Shown: piece after piece, positions 51,716 to 60,441 of the stretch
How the letters are laid out: each line of letters begins with the position of its first letter
Numbering within the stretch: position 1 is the stretch's first letter
Assembly (NCBI GenBank): GCA_965222175.1
Contig: OZ244938.1
Location: 1-64,000 of the forward strand
Length of the DNA stretch: 64,000 bases
Direction of reading: 5' to 3'
Source: NORP240 sp965222175
GTDB lineage: Bacteria; Pseudomonadota; Gammaproteobacteria; Pseudomonadales; Pseudohongiellaceae
The notes under the pieces: generated by a model
Seen by the model: only the letters and a program-made list of their open reading frames with translations
Told to the model about the DNA's origin: nothing
The model's database searches: none
Translations under genes and position numbers: made by a program

Positions 51716-54031
51716 TCAAATCTGAAACAGTCGATTAAATTTGATCGCCAACCCGCGATTTCTTAATTCAAACGAATCGGGATTACCGAAAGGGTCAGTG
51801 TTTCTATCATCGCTATATACGACAAATAGTTCGCTGCCGGGCGCCCATTCCCATCTAAAGCGAAGATTGCTGCTAAATGAGCTGGCCCTGGAATCGTACT
51901 GAATCAAACCACTGAAATACATCCGCGGAGTTATGGTGTAAGTCACGCGAAATCGACTTAGCTCGGTGCGAAAATCTCCTTCTGGCAACTCTACCTTATT
52001 AAATGAGTAACTTGGTTCGATTGATAACTGTGGTGAAAGTTCGAGTCGACCCGAGCTGAGCCCAATTGCCGTGTTGGTGCCGCTCCAGAAGTCGCCAACT
52101 CGCAATGACAATTGCCCGCTGAATTGCCGCTGGGTTCCAAGTCTGTACGATAGTTCGTAGCTGGTGAAATCATACTCGCCTGGTTGTAGGGTTACTTTTG
52201 GTGCAATGGGAAATGGCCGGGTAATCATTTCAAATTGGTCGATAACCGAGATGTCCACCGAGTCTCCCTCCTCGAATTCAGTGGCAAAGCTCAACTCGTG
52301 TCGGCGCGTCTCCAGATTATCTGTAGTGGCAGACCAGTAGGACTCTGTATTGGCTTCGAGCACGAATCGCCTGATGGATTCACTGGAAGCTATGCGAGGG
52401 CTGAATCTTGCTCCTCCTTCATATTGCTTAAAGTTATTGCGCCTTTTAAAACCGATTTCCGGATTGAAGTTGTTTTCAACCACAAGATAACCTGACCGCA
52501 AGCCATAGCGGTCGCCATTGTATTCAAAGTTACCCATATAACTCAGGTCCTCGCCTTTGAGTCCCGAGGTATCTGTCTTTGCTGCAAACCCGCTGATTTC
52601 GAAATCGGTAAGAAAATTGAATTGTCCATCAATACCGTAAAGTTGATTGGAACCATCGCTAATCGCTGACTTTGAACGGTCGGTGAGTATCAGCCCTACG
52701 CGACTACGGCTTAGAATGTCGCGCTTGACCCGAAGTACCGAGAATTCTGTGGATTCCACACCGGCCAGTCCTGCCCCATCTGTCCCGATCGTTAGAGCAC
52801 CAACATCAAAATCCCCGATCTTTCCAGTGAGTCTTCCGCCAACATCAATGGGTACAATCTGTCCCTGCTCCAATCCTATTCGGCGGCTAAAGAACATGGT
52901 TGGTACATCAAGGTTTCTAGGCTGAGTAAAATCAAAATTTCCCCTGCCTTCCAGAAAGAACTCACGTTTCTCTGGAAAAAACAGATTGAAGCGGGTCAGA
53001 TTTACTTGTCGTTCATCCACCTCCACTTGGGCAAAATCAGTGTTATAGGTAAAGTCAGCCGTCAAGTTATTGGTAATTCCAAATTTGACATCTACTCCTG
53101 CTTCACCGTCTAATTCGTCATTGACCTGCGGTGTAGCCACGCGGTTTGTCGACACGGTGCCAAGGCCGTAGGGTTTAATTTCAAGATTGAAGTTTCGTGG
53201 AGGCACATCTATCTCACTAAGTGTGCCGGCTTGTGAGATTCGCCACATGCCTGCAACCAGGCTATTGCCGAAAGCTGCCGAGATGGGTAGCTCAGTAAGG
53301 TATGATGCTTCGTTTAGTCGTCTGATGATGCGGCGAAACTGCACTCCCCAGGTTTGTTCTGCGCCGGGTTCGTAGCGCAGCGATCTGAATGGTATTTGCA
53401 TCTCGACTGTCCAACCTCCATCGAAACGTCCAACTCTGGAGTTCCAAACGACATTCCAGTCAAAGTTCACGCCACGACCTCTGTCACCCTCGTTGGCTAT
53501 TGCAAAATCCGAAAAGCCTCCGATAGGAGTGACCAGAAAAGCAACTCCATTGCGCCGGTCGAGAAAAGTATCCAGCATGACCGAGAATGAATCATTGGAT
53601 CGCAATTGGATAGTATCCCTGCGCATTTCATTGGCGACCCAGTCTTCCTCTGGAACCGATTCATAGTTGCGAGCGGCAACATAGAGGTTATTGTCGTCAT
53701 AATAGACCCACGCCTCGGTTCTCTCGCTGGCTGGACTACCTTCATCGGGGATCTGTTGGACAAAGCTATCTATGGGAGCGATCTGTGTGTAGATATCTTC
53801 GTCCAGATTGCCATCCAGCCGAATATCTCCATCGTATCGGACTGCTCTGATTGTGGTTCCGCCTTGAGAATCACGAGTAATTACGACCTCCTGAGCGCTG
53901 ACTTGTGGAAGGCGGAAAACCCAGATTGACAGCGCAATCATTGCTATGGAGCAGAGGGTACGGACATTTGGCGGTGAAGAAATCGAAATAGGGAAGACTG
54001 TCTGGCTCTTTTCTGTCTTATTGTTATTCAT
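51716..54031 (-). CDS. DUF5916 family outer-membrane protein with CBM9-like domain
   Basis: A 771-residue exported protein. After a signal segment (about residues 25-47), a carbohydrate-binding-module-9-like domain follows (YDGDIRLDGNLDEDIYTQI, EAWVYYDDNNLYVAARNYES). A long DUF5916 barrel-type domain then follows (AFLVTPIGGFSDFAIA, FSPRIASSES, GLAIKFNRLFQI at the C-terminus). RFNLFFPEKREFFLEGRGNFDF is the family's signature region. The gene is visibly richer in A+T than its neighbours and is bracketed by two miniature-element copies in opposite orientation, which suggests acquisition. Function of the family is unknown; TonB-like uptake partners are absent. Confidence 0.85.
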   Translation of the reverse strand: MNNNKTEKSQTVFPISISSPPNVRTLCSIAMIALSIWVFRLPQVSAQEVVITRDSQGGTTIRAVRYDGDIRLDGNLDEDIYTQIAPIDSFVQQIPDEGSPASERTEAWVYYDDNNLYVAARNYESVPEEDWVANEMRRDTIQLRSNDSFSVMLDTFLDRRNGVAFLVTPIGGFSDFAIANEGDRGRGVNFDWNVVWNSRVGRFDGGWTVEMQIPFRSLRYEPGAEQTWGVQFRRIIRRLNEASYLTELPISAAFGNSLVAGMWRISQAGTLSEIDVPPRNFNLEIKPYGLGTVSTNRVATPQVNDELDGEAGVDVKFGITNNLTADFTYNTDFAQVEVDERQVNLTRFNLFFPEKREFFLEGRGNFDFTQPRNLDVPTMFFSRRIGLEQGQIVPIDVGGRLTGKIGDFDVGALTIGTDGAGLAGVESTEFSVLRVKRDILSRSRVGLILTDRSKSAISDGSNQLYGIDGQFNFLTDFEISGFAAKTDTSGLKGEDLSYMGNFEYNGDRYGLRSGYLVVENNFNPEIGFKRRNNFKQYEGGARFSPRIASSESIRRFVLEANTESYWSATTDNLETRRHELSFATEFEEGDSVDISVIDQFEMITRPFPIAPKVTLQPGEYDFTSYELSYRLGTQRQFSGQLSLRVGDFWSGTNTAIGLSSGRLELSPQLSIEPSYSFNKVELPEGDFRTELSRFRVTYTITPRMYFSGLIQYDSRASSFSSNLRFRWEWAPGSELFVVYSDDRNTDPFGNPDSFELRNRGLAIKFNRLFQI

Positions 54032-54060
54032 TATTCCCTCTTAAATTGCTTAGTCAGCTT

Positions 54061-54236
54061 TAAGGAATCTCTGACCAGATATGAAAATACTCCGGCTTTC
54101 AGGCGAGTTCACTGACGAGGCGCATTGCCGACGGTCTGCGTGGGCCTGTCAAGACGAGACAACCTTTCTAAGCCAACAAGGGCAGTGGCGCCCGACAGAC
54201 TCACGGAGAGCACTTCCAAAATCAGTCAGGGATTCC
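54061..54236 (+). mobile_element. Miniature element, 176 bp, plus orientation
   Basis: It begins TAAGGAATCTCTGACC and contains GGCTTTCAGGCGAGTTCACT, GCGTGGGCCTGTCAAG and GCCAACAAGGGCAGTGG. It ends in AAATCAGTCAGGGATTCC, the inverted partner of the beginning. It is the best match to the copy at 51505-51699. Confidence 0.8.
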
Positions 54237-54265
54237 GTGGTTCAATCTATACCTTTTATTATTAC

Positions 54266-54277
54266 GTGTATATACAC
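54266..54277. promoter_or_regulatory. GTGTATATACAC palindrome, candidate MarR site
   Basis: A perfect 12-bp palindrome in an A+T-rich zone, with two TACGTGT direct repeats overlapping it (one at 54263, the other about 17 bp later). It lies about 400 bp upstream of the MarR-type gene. Regulation by that protein is only a suggestion. Confidence 0.3.
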
Positions 54278-54401
54278 TATACGTGTCGTTTCGTAACACC
54301 ATACGATACAATTGATCCCGCCTCGGATTTGGCACGGGACCTGGATTGACGTCAAAACCAATCCGGATAGTAAAGACACCAGCAACTGAATCCGGTGCAT
54401 A

Positions 54402-54428
54402 CAGGAAATCTTAATCAGAGGTTCCTGA
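54402..54428. repeat. Solo miniature-element end
   Basis: The sequence AAATCTTAATCAGAGGTTCC matches the right end of the dispersed element; the remainder is missing. Confidence 0.5.
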
Positions 54429-54681
54429 GGTATAAGTACTTTGCTAACCCACAGTTACAGGCGCTTTAAGCTGCGCTGAACCATGGCCCCGGTCCGTGTG
54501 CTTTTAAAGGATTGATGTACATTGGCGAATCAGTTCATTTCCGTCTTCTGGATCTACCCGGGTTCGAGTCTGTAATGCTGGACACGAGTTTCCCTTCTGT
54601 GCATTTATCGCCGTTTAGATGAGTGAGACAGCAATGGTCTTGGGAACAGAAATAAATGGCAAAGAAAAGGACTATTAGACT

Positions 54682-55122
54682 ATGAACGATTCAAGTCTGA
54701 ACGCACGCTGTGGTTTGTTTCATCTGCGGCGTTCGTCACGCGTCGTAAGTAAACTGTATTCGGGGGTGTTAGCGCACATTGGCCTGGACTCGAGCCATTT
54801 CAGTGCGTTAATGATTATATCCAGGCTTGGACCATTGTCGATTAGCGAAATTGCCAATCGAATGGGTTTGGAGAGAACTACAATGAGTCGCAACCTTAAA
54901 CCGCTTGCGAAACTACATCTAATTAAAATTTCTGATTTAGGGCACGGTCGTACACGGCAAGTCGAGATAACGAAAAAGGGAAAACAAGTATTAACTGAAG
55001 CTATTCCACGATGGGAAGTTGCTCAATCGAAGTTGGAAAGACTGATTGGTAAAAAAGATATGGAAACGCTTATCACGCTATTGGCTCGTATTTATGAGAT
55101 GAATCAAGCTGATGTGAAGTGA
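54682..55122 (+). CDS. MarR family transcriptional regulator
   Basis: A 146-residue winged-helix regulator. The recognition region is PLSISEIANRMGLERTTMSRNLKPLAKLHLIKI, followed by the wing GHGRTRQVEITKKGKQVL and a C-terminal dimer helix. Its codon use is visibly A+T-richer than core genes, like the DUF5916 gene 650 bp away. It is flanked by miniature-element copies on both sides, so these two genes may have travelled together. The ligand and targets are unknown. Confidence 0.85.
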   Translation: MNDSSLNARCGLFHLRRSSRVVSKLYSGVLAHIGLDSSHFSALMIISRLGPLSISEIANRMGLERTTMSRNLKPLAKLHLIKISDLGHGRTRQVEITKKGKQVLTEAIPRWEVAQSKLERLIGKKDMETLITLLARIYEMNQADVK

Positions 55123-55129
55123 ACATTTC

Positions 55130-55241
55130 TTAGGACTCTTTGGGCAGTTACGGAAATACCCTGGCTTTCAGTCGAGTTCACTGACGAGGTGTCCGGCAGA
55201 CTCACGCAGAGTACTTCCAGAATTGATCAGAGGTGCCTTAA
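55130..55241 (+). mobile_element. Internally deleted miniature element, 112 bp
   Basis: The left part (GGAAATACCCTGGCTTTCAG, then CGAGTTCACTGACGAGG) is joined to the right part (CGGCAGACTCACGCAGAG, then TTGATCAGAGGTGCCTTAA). About 70 bp of the interior of the 54061 copy are missing. It starts eight bases after the MarR stop codon. Confidence 0.7.
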
Positions 55242-55318
55242 GCAGAGGTTCATTGGTTTGTCAGGGATACCTCGGCAAGTCACCACAATAAAGTGTGTCT
55301 TCGAAAAGTCATAGTGAT

Positions 55319-55720
55319 TCAATCACCAGCCTCGATAAGTAGCAGGTATGCAGACAGGTTCCAGAATAAGATGGTGAAGCCGGCGACAAGCTCCATTCGC
55401 CTGGGCATACCCAACGGCCTGACCAGGGGGTTGAAGTAGTGATACAGGCAGCCACCCGAATAGCTGTTACTGCCAGCGGCTTTCCGCAAGTTCTGCTCCA
55501 GGGGAGTCAATGGACAGGTCCAGCCGGCCAGGTTGACCAGGGAACTCCAGGCCACGACGATGACGTGCAGCAACGTGAAAAGCGGATTGCCGAATGCCGG
55601 AAAGGCGCCGAACACGGCAAACAGAACAATGATCAGGTGGCCGGTCAGCACCAGATCAGCCAACGCTTTGTTCACGTCTCCGCTGCGATCGGAATTGAAC
55701 ATCCGGTATCCTTGGTTCAT
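55319..55720 (-). CDS. DUF2784 family membrane protein
   Basis: A 133-residue protein with about four membrane segments (ADLVLTGHLIIVLFAVFGAF, LLHVIVVAWSSLVNLAGW, MELVAGFTILFWNLSAYLLL). The conserved CPLTPLEQNLR block is the DUF2784 signature, with HYFNPLV downstream. The family is of unknown function. Its ATG overlaps the stop of the 2OG oxygenase gene by four bases (ATGA), so the pair is translationally coupled, third in a TPR/oxygenase/DUF2784 operon. Confidence 0.85.
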   Translation of the reverse strand: MNQGYRMFNSDRSGDVNKALADLVLTGHLIIVLFAVFGAFPAFGNPLFTLLHVIVVAWSSLVNLAGWTCPLTPLEQNLRKAAGSNSYSGGCLYHYFNPLVRPLGMPRRMELVAGFTILFWNLSAYLLLIEAGD

Positions 55721-56358
55721 TCAGGCGCTGCCAGTGGTTGTGCTGTCCTGGCCGGCGGAAAATGCATCCAGCCGGTGATGATATATTTGACACCTGAGTT
55801 TAGAACCCTGCCGGCGTGGGCATGGGTCCATTCCGCCGGCCAGATCAACGTGGTGCCCTTGCGGGGCTGCACTTCGATGTCCTGGTGCACGAAATGGGTG
55901 GCTCCACCGTCCTTTACATCGTTAAGGTAGGTCATCCATGCCAGTACCCGGTGGGAAGTGCGCACCGTGGTTCGTTCGGAATGCACCAGCTGAAAGTGCC
56001 CCCCGGGATCGTATCGCTGCAGGTTGAAGGAACCGATATCCACCGTCGGCAACACGCTGTGCAGAAACGGCCACTGTTCCAGGTAATCCTGGTGACACCG
56101 GTACAGGGCCTGCAGGTAGTCGCGTAGCGGTTGATGACCTTCCTGTTCCAGTTCCCTGGGACGTATCGCCATGTCCGTGGAATTCTTGGAATCCAGGCTC
56201 AGGCCGCCGGCGGTTTTTCCCCGGGTCTGCAGCTCCGGATGGGACTCGAAAAAACCGATGAGATCGTCACACAGGTTCAGGGGTTCCATGATCCAGCTGC
56301 CGATGAAATGCGGAATGGCGCCGGGTGCTTCCAGTTCGACTCGCTGCATAATGGACAT
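55717..56358 (-). CDS. 2OG-Fe(II) oxygenase
   Basis: A 213-residue 2-oxoglutarate-dependent oxygenase. The iron ligands are H126-S-E128 (HxE form) in GHFQLVHSERT, and a distal histidine in WTHAHAG (H179 or H181). R184 in AGRV is the likely 2-oxoglutarate anchor. YLNDVKDGGATHFVHQDIEVQPRKGTTLIWPAEW, read in two parts, is the core double-stranded beta-helix. It is encoded nine bases downstream of the TPR gene and overlaps the DUF2784 gene by four bases. TPR-2OG pairs of this kind often hydroxylate protein or glycan substrates; the substrate is unknown here. Confidence 0.85.
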   Translation of the reverse strand: MSIMQRVELEAPGAIPHFIGSWIMEPLNLCDDLIGFFESHPELQTRGKTAGGLSLDSKNSTDMAIRPRELEQEGHQPLRDYLQALYRCHQDYLEQWPFLHSVLPTVDIGSFNLQRYDPGGHFQLVHSERTTVRTSHRVLAWMTYLNDVKDGGATHFVHQDIEVQPRKGTTLIWPAEWTHAHAGRVLNSGVKYIITGWMHFPPARTAQPLAAPE

Positions 56359-56366
56359 CCTGTTGT

Positions 56367-57443
56367 CTACTGTTGTTCCGGCATGCCTGGATCGATTGCA
56401 ACACCGGAGACGCTATCGAAGTGGATGACACCGAAGCCCCGCTGCTCCATTGCCAGTCCTTCGTCAAGCCGCCCCAGTGACAACAGGACCGACCCCAGGG
56501 AGCCGGCGGCTTCGGCAAAGCCGGGCTGAATGTCCAGGGCCCTGCGGTAGCTGTCGGCGGCTGCCTCAAGGTTGCCCAATAACTCCTGGGCATTACCAAG
56601 ATTGCTGTGAGCAACAGCCAGGTCCGGCTGCAGGCTGATGGCCTGCCGGTAATGGGACACGGCTTCGTCCATTCGTCCCATTTTCTGCAGCGTTGTACCC
56701 AGCAGGTTGTGCAGGTCGGCATGGTCCGGCTTGATGGCCAGGGCACGATGCAGGGTGGACACGGCCTCGTCCAGTTGCCCCAATGACTTCCGGGCGGCGG
56801 CCAGGTTGTAATACGCCTCGATGAAATCGTTCTGCCTGTCGATGGCCTGGCGATAGCAGGTGACAGCTTCGCTGGTATTTTTCAGCTCGTTGAGTACATT
56901 GCCCAGGTTGTTGTAGGCGGCAGCGAATCCGGGATTGAGACTGACCGCCTTGCGGAAATTGTCCGCGGCTTCTTCAGGATTACCCATGAGGTAGCAGGTT
57001 GTACCCAGGTTATTGAACGCCTCGAAATAATCCGGCTTGATCTGCGTGGCCTGGCGATAACTGGCCAGTGCTTCTTCCAGCCTGCCCTGGTCACGAAGAA
57101 TATTGCCCAGGTTGTTGTGTGCGCCAAAATAATCCGGCGCATTGCCAACTGCCGCCCTGATCAGCTTGATTGCCGCCTCAGGCTGCCTGGCCTCGAAGGC
57201 TATCAGTCCCAGCAGATGCAGGGCAACCGGATTCTCCGGATCCACCTGCAGGATGCGCCGGTAAAGTTGTTCCGCTTCCGCGAAGCGACGGTTGCTGAAC
57301 AGCCTGGCGGCTGAAGCCAGGGCCTGTTCGATGGTCATCGATGACTCTGCAGCCGCGGAATCGTCCGACTGTTGAGAACTGCTGCCGGGGTTTTTTCCGG
57401 ATTGGTTGTCTGCACCGGTATTGTCGTTGGTCATGATCCGCAC
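56367..57443 (-). CDS. Tetratricopeptide-repeat protein
   Basis: A 358-residue protein made of about eight to nine TPR units from residue 35 onward. Examples are ALHLLGLIAFEARQPEAAIK, GAHNNLGNILRDQGRLEEAL, AAYNNLGNVLNELKNTSEAV and VAHSNLGNAQELLGNLEAAA. A short serine/aspartate-rich N-terminus (GKNPGSSSQQSDDSAAAES) precedes the repeats. It has no signal peptide. It is the first gene of the operon with the 2OG oxygenase and DUF2784 gene and probably provides the protein-binding surface for them. Confidence 0.88.
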   Translation of the reverse strand: MRIMTNDNTGADNQSGKNPGSSSQQSDDSAAAESSMTIEQALASAARLFSNRRFAEAEQLYRRILQVDPENPVALHLLGLIAFEARQPEAAIKLIRAAVGNAPDYFGAHNNLGNILRDQGRLEEALASYRQATQIKPDYFEAFNNLGTTCYLMGNPEEAADNFRKAVSLNPGFAAAYNNLGNVLNELKNTSEAVTCYRQAIDRQNDFIEAYYNLAAARKSLGQLDEAVSTLHRALAIKPDHADLHNLLGTTLQKMGRMDEAVSHYRQAISLQPDLAVAHSNLGNAQELLGNLEAAADSYRRALDIQPGFAEAAGSLGSVLLSLGRLDEGLAMEQRGFGVIHFDSVSGVAIDPGMPEQQ

Positions 57444-57520
57444 CCTTGCTCACCGGGAGTATAGGGTTTCGTGGTTCTGTATCCAAGTTTGGTGCAGGTT
57501 ACAGGGGCGCGGGGAAACAG

Positions 57521-59146
57521 TCAGGGCGCCGACGTGGAACCCAGCCATGTAATCAGCTGCCGGTCCGTTATTTCGTAGCGATAGTTAGTCATTCCGGTGA
57601 ATTCCGAGCCGCTGGAATCCAGGAATCGACCATTTAACAGGCAGGCGCTGCCCAGTTGCTGCAAGTGCTCCTCAAAGTCGTCGATCATCGCGTTGGCCCG
57701 ATGCCTGCTGAAATTCCAGCCGCGCCAGTCCCGTGCCTCCCCCGTAAATCCGCCAGGCCGGTGAAACCATGCTGCGTAAAGTGCGGCAACCGGGGTACAG
57801 CGCTGGGGTGTCGGTAACCGGGGAAAATGCTCAATCAATGCCGGTACCGCATCGGTGCCAAGATCGAGCAGGTAGCTGGTGTCCAGCACGTGGTAATGGG
57901 TATCGGCCCGGCCAATATTGAACCGGGTGACCACGGCGGCGGGATTGAACAGTACCAGGGCGAGTACAACGGCAAGCCCGGACAGCGTAAGGCCGGCGGC
58001 AAAATTGCGAACCCGGCCGCGCAACAGGGTAGTGGAAAACAGGAGAATTCCGCTCACCAGCCAGGCCATTACGGCGCAGGCTATCAGTCTATCGATGGTT
58101 AATCCGAAAGCAAGGATGTAAAGCAGCAGTCGCTGGATTGCCGAGACCTGCATGATCAGTACACAGACAATCAACACAACCGCCAGGGGACGAAAGACTC
58201 GTGGGTTACATCCCGATCCGGAAACCAGTATCAGTATCACCAGGGTAAGACCAGCTACAGTCAATAATTCGAAAAATCCTCGCCGGGCGTAGTCTGCCAG
58301 GGTAAGTCCGCTGGTAGCCTCGATAGTGGCCTGTCCACCGAACAGGTAGCCAAGCTGGAGAACGATAAAAATCAGGAACAGCAGGCACAGAGAACCCATG
58401 AGCACGGCGGTGTCCTCAGTGCCAAGCCTGATCAGCGATGGCCCGTTGCCAGTGCTGATATCTCCTGTTTCGCCTTGCCCAGCGATTGCCGCCAACAGGC
58501 CCGTGCAGAACCAGCCAAACAGCAGGGTCAGGACCAGGTGCTGGACGAAACGGGTAGAGAACAGCGAGAAGAAATCGCCCACAAGCCGATCGAACGCCGC
58601 ATCTGCCGAGGAAAACAGCGCAATGAATACCAGTAGCAGCGGTAAGGCCAGCAGTGCGCCTTTCAGGGCGGTCCAGAAACGGGGATTGTTGTAGCCGGCC
58701 TTGAAATCGATATTGCCAACCACCGCCAGGCCGCCGCAAAGAGCCTGTACCGGCAGTCGTAACAGGGACTTCAGCAAATTGCCCAGGCTGGACTCCCTGA
58801 AGGAATTGCCGTCATGAACGAAGAGCGTCATGGTCATGGCTATGACCATGGTGAACAGCAGTCCCAGAACCAGTATGGGCGTGGTACGAATCAGCAGCAG
58901 GCCCGCCGCGCAAACACCGATCAGCGGCCAGGCAAGCAACGTCTGCCAGCCGGTACCACCATGAAGATGGTAATAAAGGGTGACAAATGCCCCGGCAAAG
59001 GCCAGCGACCAGAGTACGAATCCCAGGCCGACAGGACCCGTGGTGCCGAATAACCGGTCCGCCAGGAATCCCAGACCGAAGCCGCACAGCAGAATCAGAA
59101 CGGGACGCCGTGTTTCCCGTTGCAGGTTTTGCAGATCAAATGTCAT
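57521..59146 (-). CDS. DUF4173 family membrane protein
   Basis: A 541-residue membrane protein with about eleven helices. Landmarks of DUF4173 are LFVHDG after the N-terminal helices, LIALFSSADAAFDRLVGDFF-like residues, YARRGFFELLTVAGLTLVI and DTSYLLDLGTDAVPALIEHF near the C-terminus. The C-terminal 110 residues are soluble. Function is unknown. An operator-like palindrome 65 bp upstream of its start matches the one in front of the regulator operon just upstream, so it is probably part of the same regulon. Confidence 0.85.
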   Translation of the reverse strand: MTFDLQNLQRETRRPVLILLCGFGLGFLADRLFGTTGPVGLGFVLWSLAFAGAFVTLYYHLHGGTGWQTLLAWPLIGVCAAGLLLIRTTPILVLGLLFTMVIAMTMTLFVHDGNSFRESSLGNLLKSLLRLPVQALCGGLAVVGNIDFKAGYNNPRFWTALKGALLALPLLLVFIALFSSADAAFDRLVGDFFSLFSTRFVQHLVLTLLFGWFCTGLLAAIAGQGETGDISTGNGPSLIRLGTEDTAVLMGSLCLLFLIFIVLQLGYLFGGQATIEATSGLTLADYARRGFFELLTVAGLTLVILILVSGSGCNPRVFRPLAVVLIVCVLIMQVSAIQRLLLYILAFGLTIDRLIACAVMAWLVSGILLFSTTLLRGRVRNFAAGLTLSGLAVVLALVLFNPAAVVTRFNIGRADTHYHVLDTSYLLDLGTDAVPALIEHFPRLPTPQRCTPVAALYAAWFHRPGGFTGEARDWRGWNFSRHRANAMIDDFEEHLQQLGSACLLNGRFLDSSGSEFTGMTNYRYEITDRQLITWLGSTSAP

Positions 59147-59210
59147 GGTTGCTTACTCACTGATTTTACAGTCCTGACTGTGCGTTTTCCGGGAGCAGCA
59201 CAGGCAGGAA

Positions 59211-59233
59211 AGTACTTTGCATAACAAAGTATG
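59211..59233. promoter_or_regulatory. Operator-like inverted repeat before the DUF4173 gene
   Basis: AGTACTTTG and CAAAGTATG form an inverted repeat around CATAA. It shares the sequence AAGTACTTTGCAT and the five-base spacing with the site at 60313-60339. It lies 65 bp upstream of the DUF4173 start and 60 bp past the regulator stop. Confidence 0.65.
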
Positions 59234-59293
59234 CTGGCAAAAAAATTCCCAGTGGCCTCTGCCCTGGTGGGAACAGTTCCTGGTCGGCAGCTA

Positions 59294-59674
59294 TCATCCG
59301 CCGGATTCCTTCACGGTATTGATCAGGGCTTCCATGTGTCCTATGTATTTTTTCAACGCCCGCCGGCCGGCCGGTGTCAGTGCGTATCGTGTCCTGGGCA
59401 TACGTCCGTCGAAATCCTTCTTGCAGTCGATGTAACCGGCTTCCTCGAGCTTACGGGCGTGGGCACTGAGATTGCCATCGGAAACCTTCAGCAGTGACTT
59501 GAGGTCGTTAAAGGTGAGTTGCGTGTTGGCAGCCAGCGCGCTGACGATTGCCAGCCGGGTGCGTTCGTGTATCAATCGGTCCAGGGACTGACCATGATCA
59601 CGGGCTTTCGGACCCGGGCCGGTCTGCGCGGCACGACCAGCGGGACGGCGGGTTTTCCGTTGCGCATCAGCCAC
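59294..59674 (-). CDS. Winged-helix transcriptional regulator (HTH_34 type)
   Basis: A 126-residue DNA-binding protein. TRLAIVSALAANTQLTFNDLKSLL, then VSDGNLSAHARKLEEAGYI, is the helix-turn-helix, and RMPRTRYALTPAGRRALKKYIGHMEAL completes the winged domain of the HTH_34/ArsR-like group. The first 35 residues are basic. It overlaps the preceding membrane-protein gene by eight bases, so the two are cotranscribed. Two matching palindromes at 59211 and 60313 suggest it controls its own operon and the DUF4173 gene, by inference. Confidence 0.85.
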   Translation of the reverse strand: MADAQRKTRRPAGRAAQTGPGPKARDHGQSLDRLIHERTRLAIVSALAANTQLTFNDLKSLLKVSDGNLSAHARKLEEAGYIDCKKDFDGRMPRTRYALTPAGRRALKKYIGHMEALINTVKESGG

Positions 59675-60281
59675 CGTGACTGCTCCAGATCAAACCGCCG
59701 ACAACGATATGCAATCCACCCATGCCCAGGCCCAGGAACAGGTTGCCCGGCAGCTCCAGTAACAGCACCGCCGCACCCAGCAGGAGGAACAGGGCACCCA
59801 TGAGGCGGATGATGCCCACCGAATAAGTACCGGCGGCCATCACTGCTGTTCCGTACAGACCGAGCCAGATACCAGGCAGCCATTCAATCGCAGCCTGCTG
59901 CGCCAGGAATGCCGTCAGGACTCCGCCCATGGCCATGGGCGGGATGAAGGCGAACAGCAGCTTCTTGCCGGTCGTGGACCACAGCGACTCACCCAGTCTG
60001 TTTGCCTTGCTTAGGGTCAGGGCGAACACCAGGCACCCGGCGAACAACAGTTCCACCATCCATACCAGCAGCCAGGAATCTGCGGACTGTTGCCGCGCCG
60101 CCAGCCAGCAGGTAACCAGTGCTGAGACGCCGGCGATTACGTAGCCTTTTCCCGACACGCCGGTGAATGACGAAGACCGTTCCATCAGGTCCCTGATGTA
60201 CTGCAGGTTCTCCTCCGCCTTGTGATGCAGAGCCACCGTGGCAGGACCGGTGGATTGCGAATTGCCTTTTAATTCCGACAT
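59667..60281 (-). CDS. Membrane protein of the winged-helix operon
   Basis: A 204-residue protein with about five or six membrane helices after a charged N-terminus (ALHHKAEENLQYIRDLMERS). It resembles the small sensor-like membrane proteins paired with HTH_34 regulators. The N-terminal helix ENLQYIRDLMERSSSFTGVSGKG is a recurring block in that group. The gene is first in the operon, its last eight bases overlapping the regulator. Function unknown; a membrane-signal role is possible. Confidence 0.65.
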   Translation of the reverse strand: MSELKGNSQSTGPATVALHHKAEENLQYIRDLMERSSSFTGVSGKGYVIAGVSALVTCWLAARQQSADSWLLVWMVELLFAGCLVFALTLSKANRLGESLWSTTGKKLLFAFIPPMAMGGVLTAFLAQQAAIEWLPGIWLGLYGTAVMAAGTYSVGIIRLMGALFLLLGAAVLLLELPGNLFLGLGMGGLHIVVGGLIWSSHGG

Positions 60282-60312
60282 GGCGAAAAAGCATCGCTGC
60301 TTGCTTTGCTAA

Positions 60313-60339
60313 TGTCAAGTACTTTGCATTGAAAAGTAC
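60313..60339 (-). promoter_or_regulatory. Operator and -35 region of the winged-helix operon
   Basis: GTACTTTG (60319-60326) and AAAAGTAC (60332-60339) form an inverted repeat with CATTG between. Directly beside it on the minus strand is TTGACA (60313-60318). The only -10-like hexamer 17 bp further is weak (GATGCT). Binding at the palindrome would block polymerase, fitting autorepression. Confidence 0.65.
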
Positions 60340-60441
60340 ATGAAGGGCGCCATGGTAAGCAGATTGGACGTCCGGGAAAAACTGCAATGGGCGATCAAAT
60401 CCAGGAGTTCCAGGTGTAGACGCTACACCATGGCAACCCGG

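Larger units (their letters stand above)
54032..54681. other. 650-bp regulatory/repeat region before marR-type gene
   Basis: It contains a full miniature element, an element end at 54402-54428 and an A+T-rich stretch with a palindrome (all listed). No gene was recognised. Confidence 0.55.
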
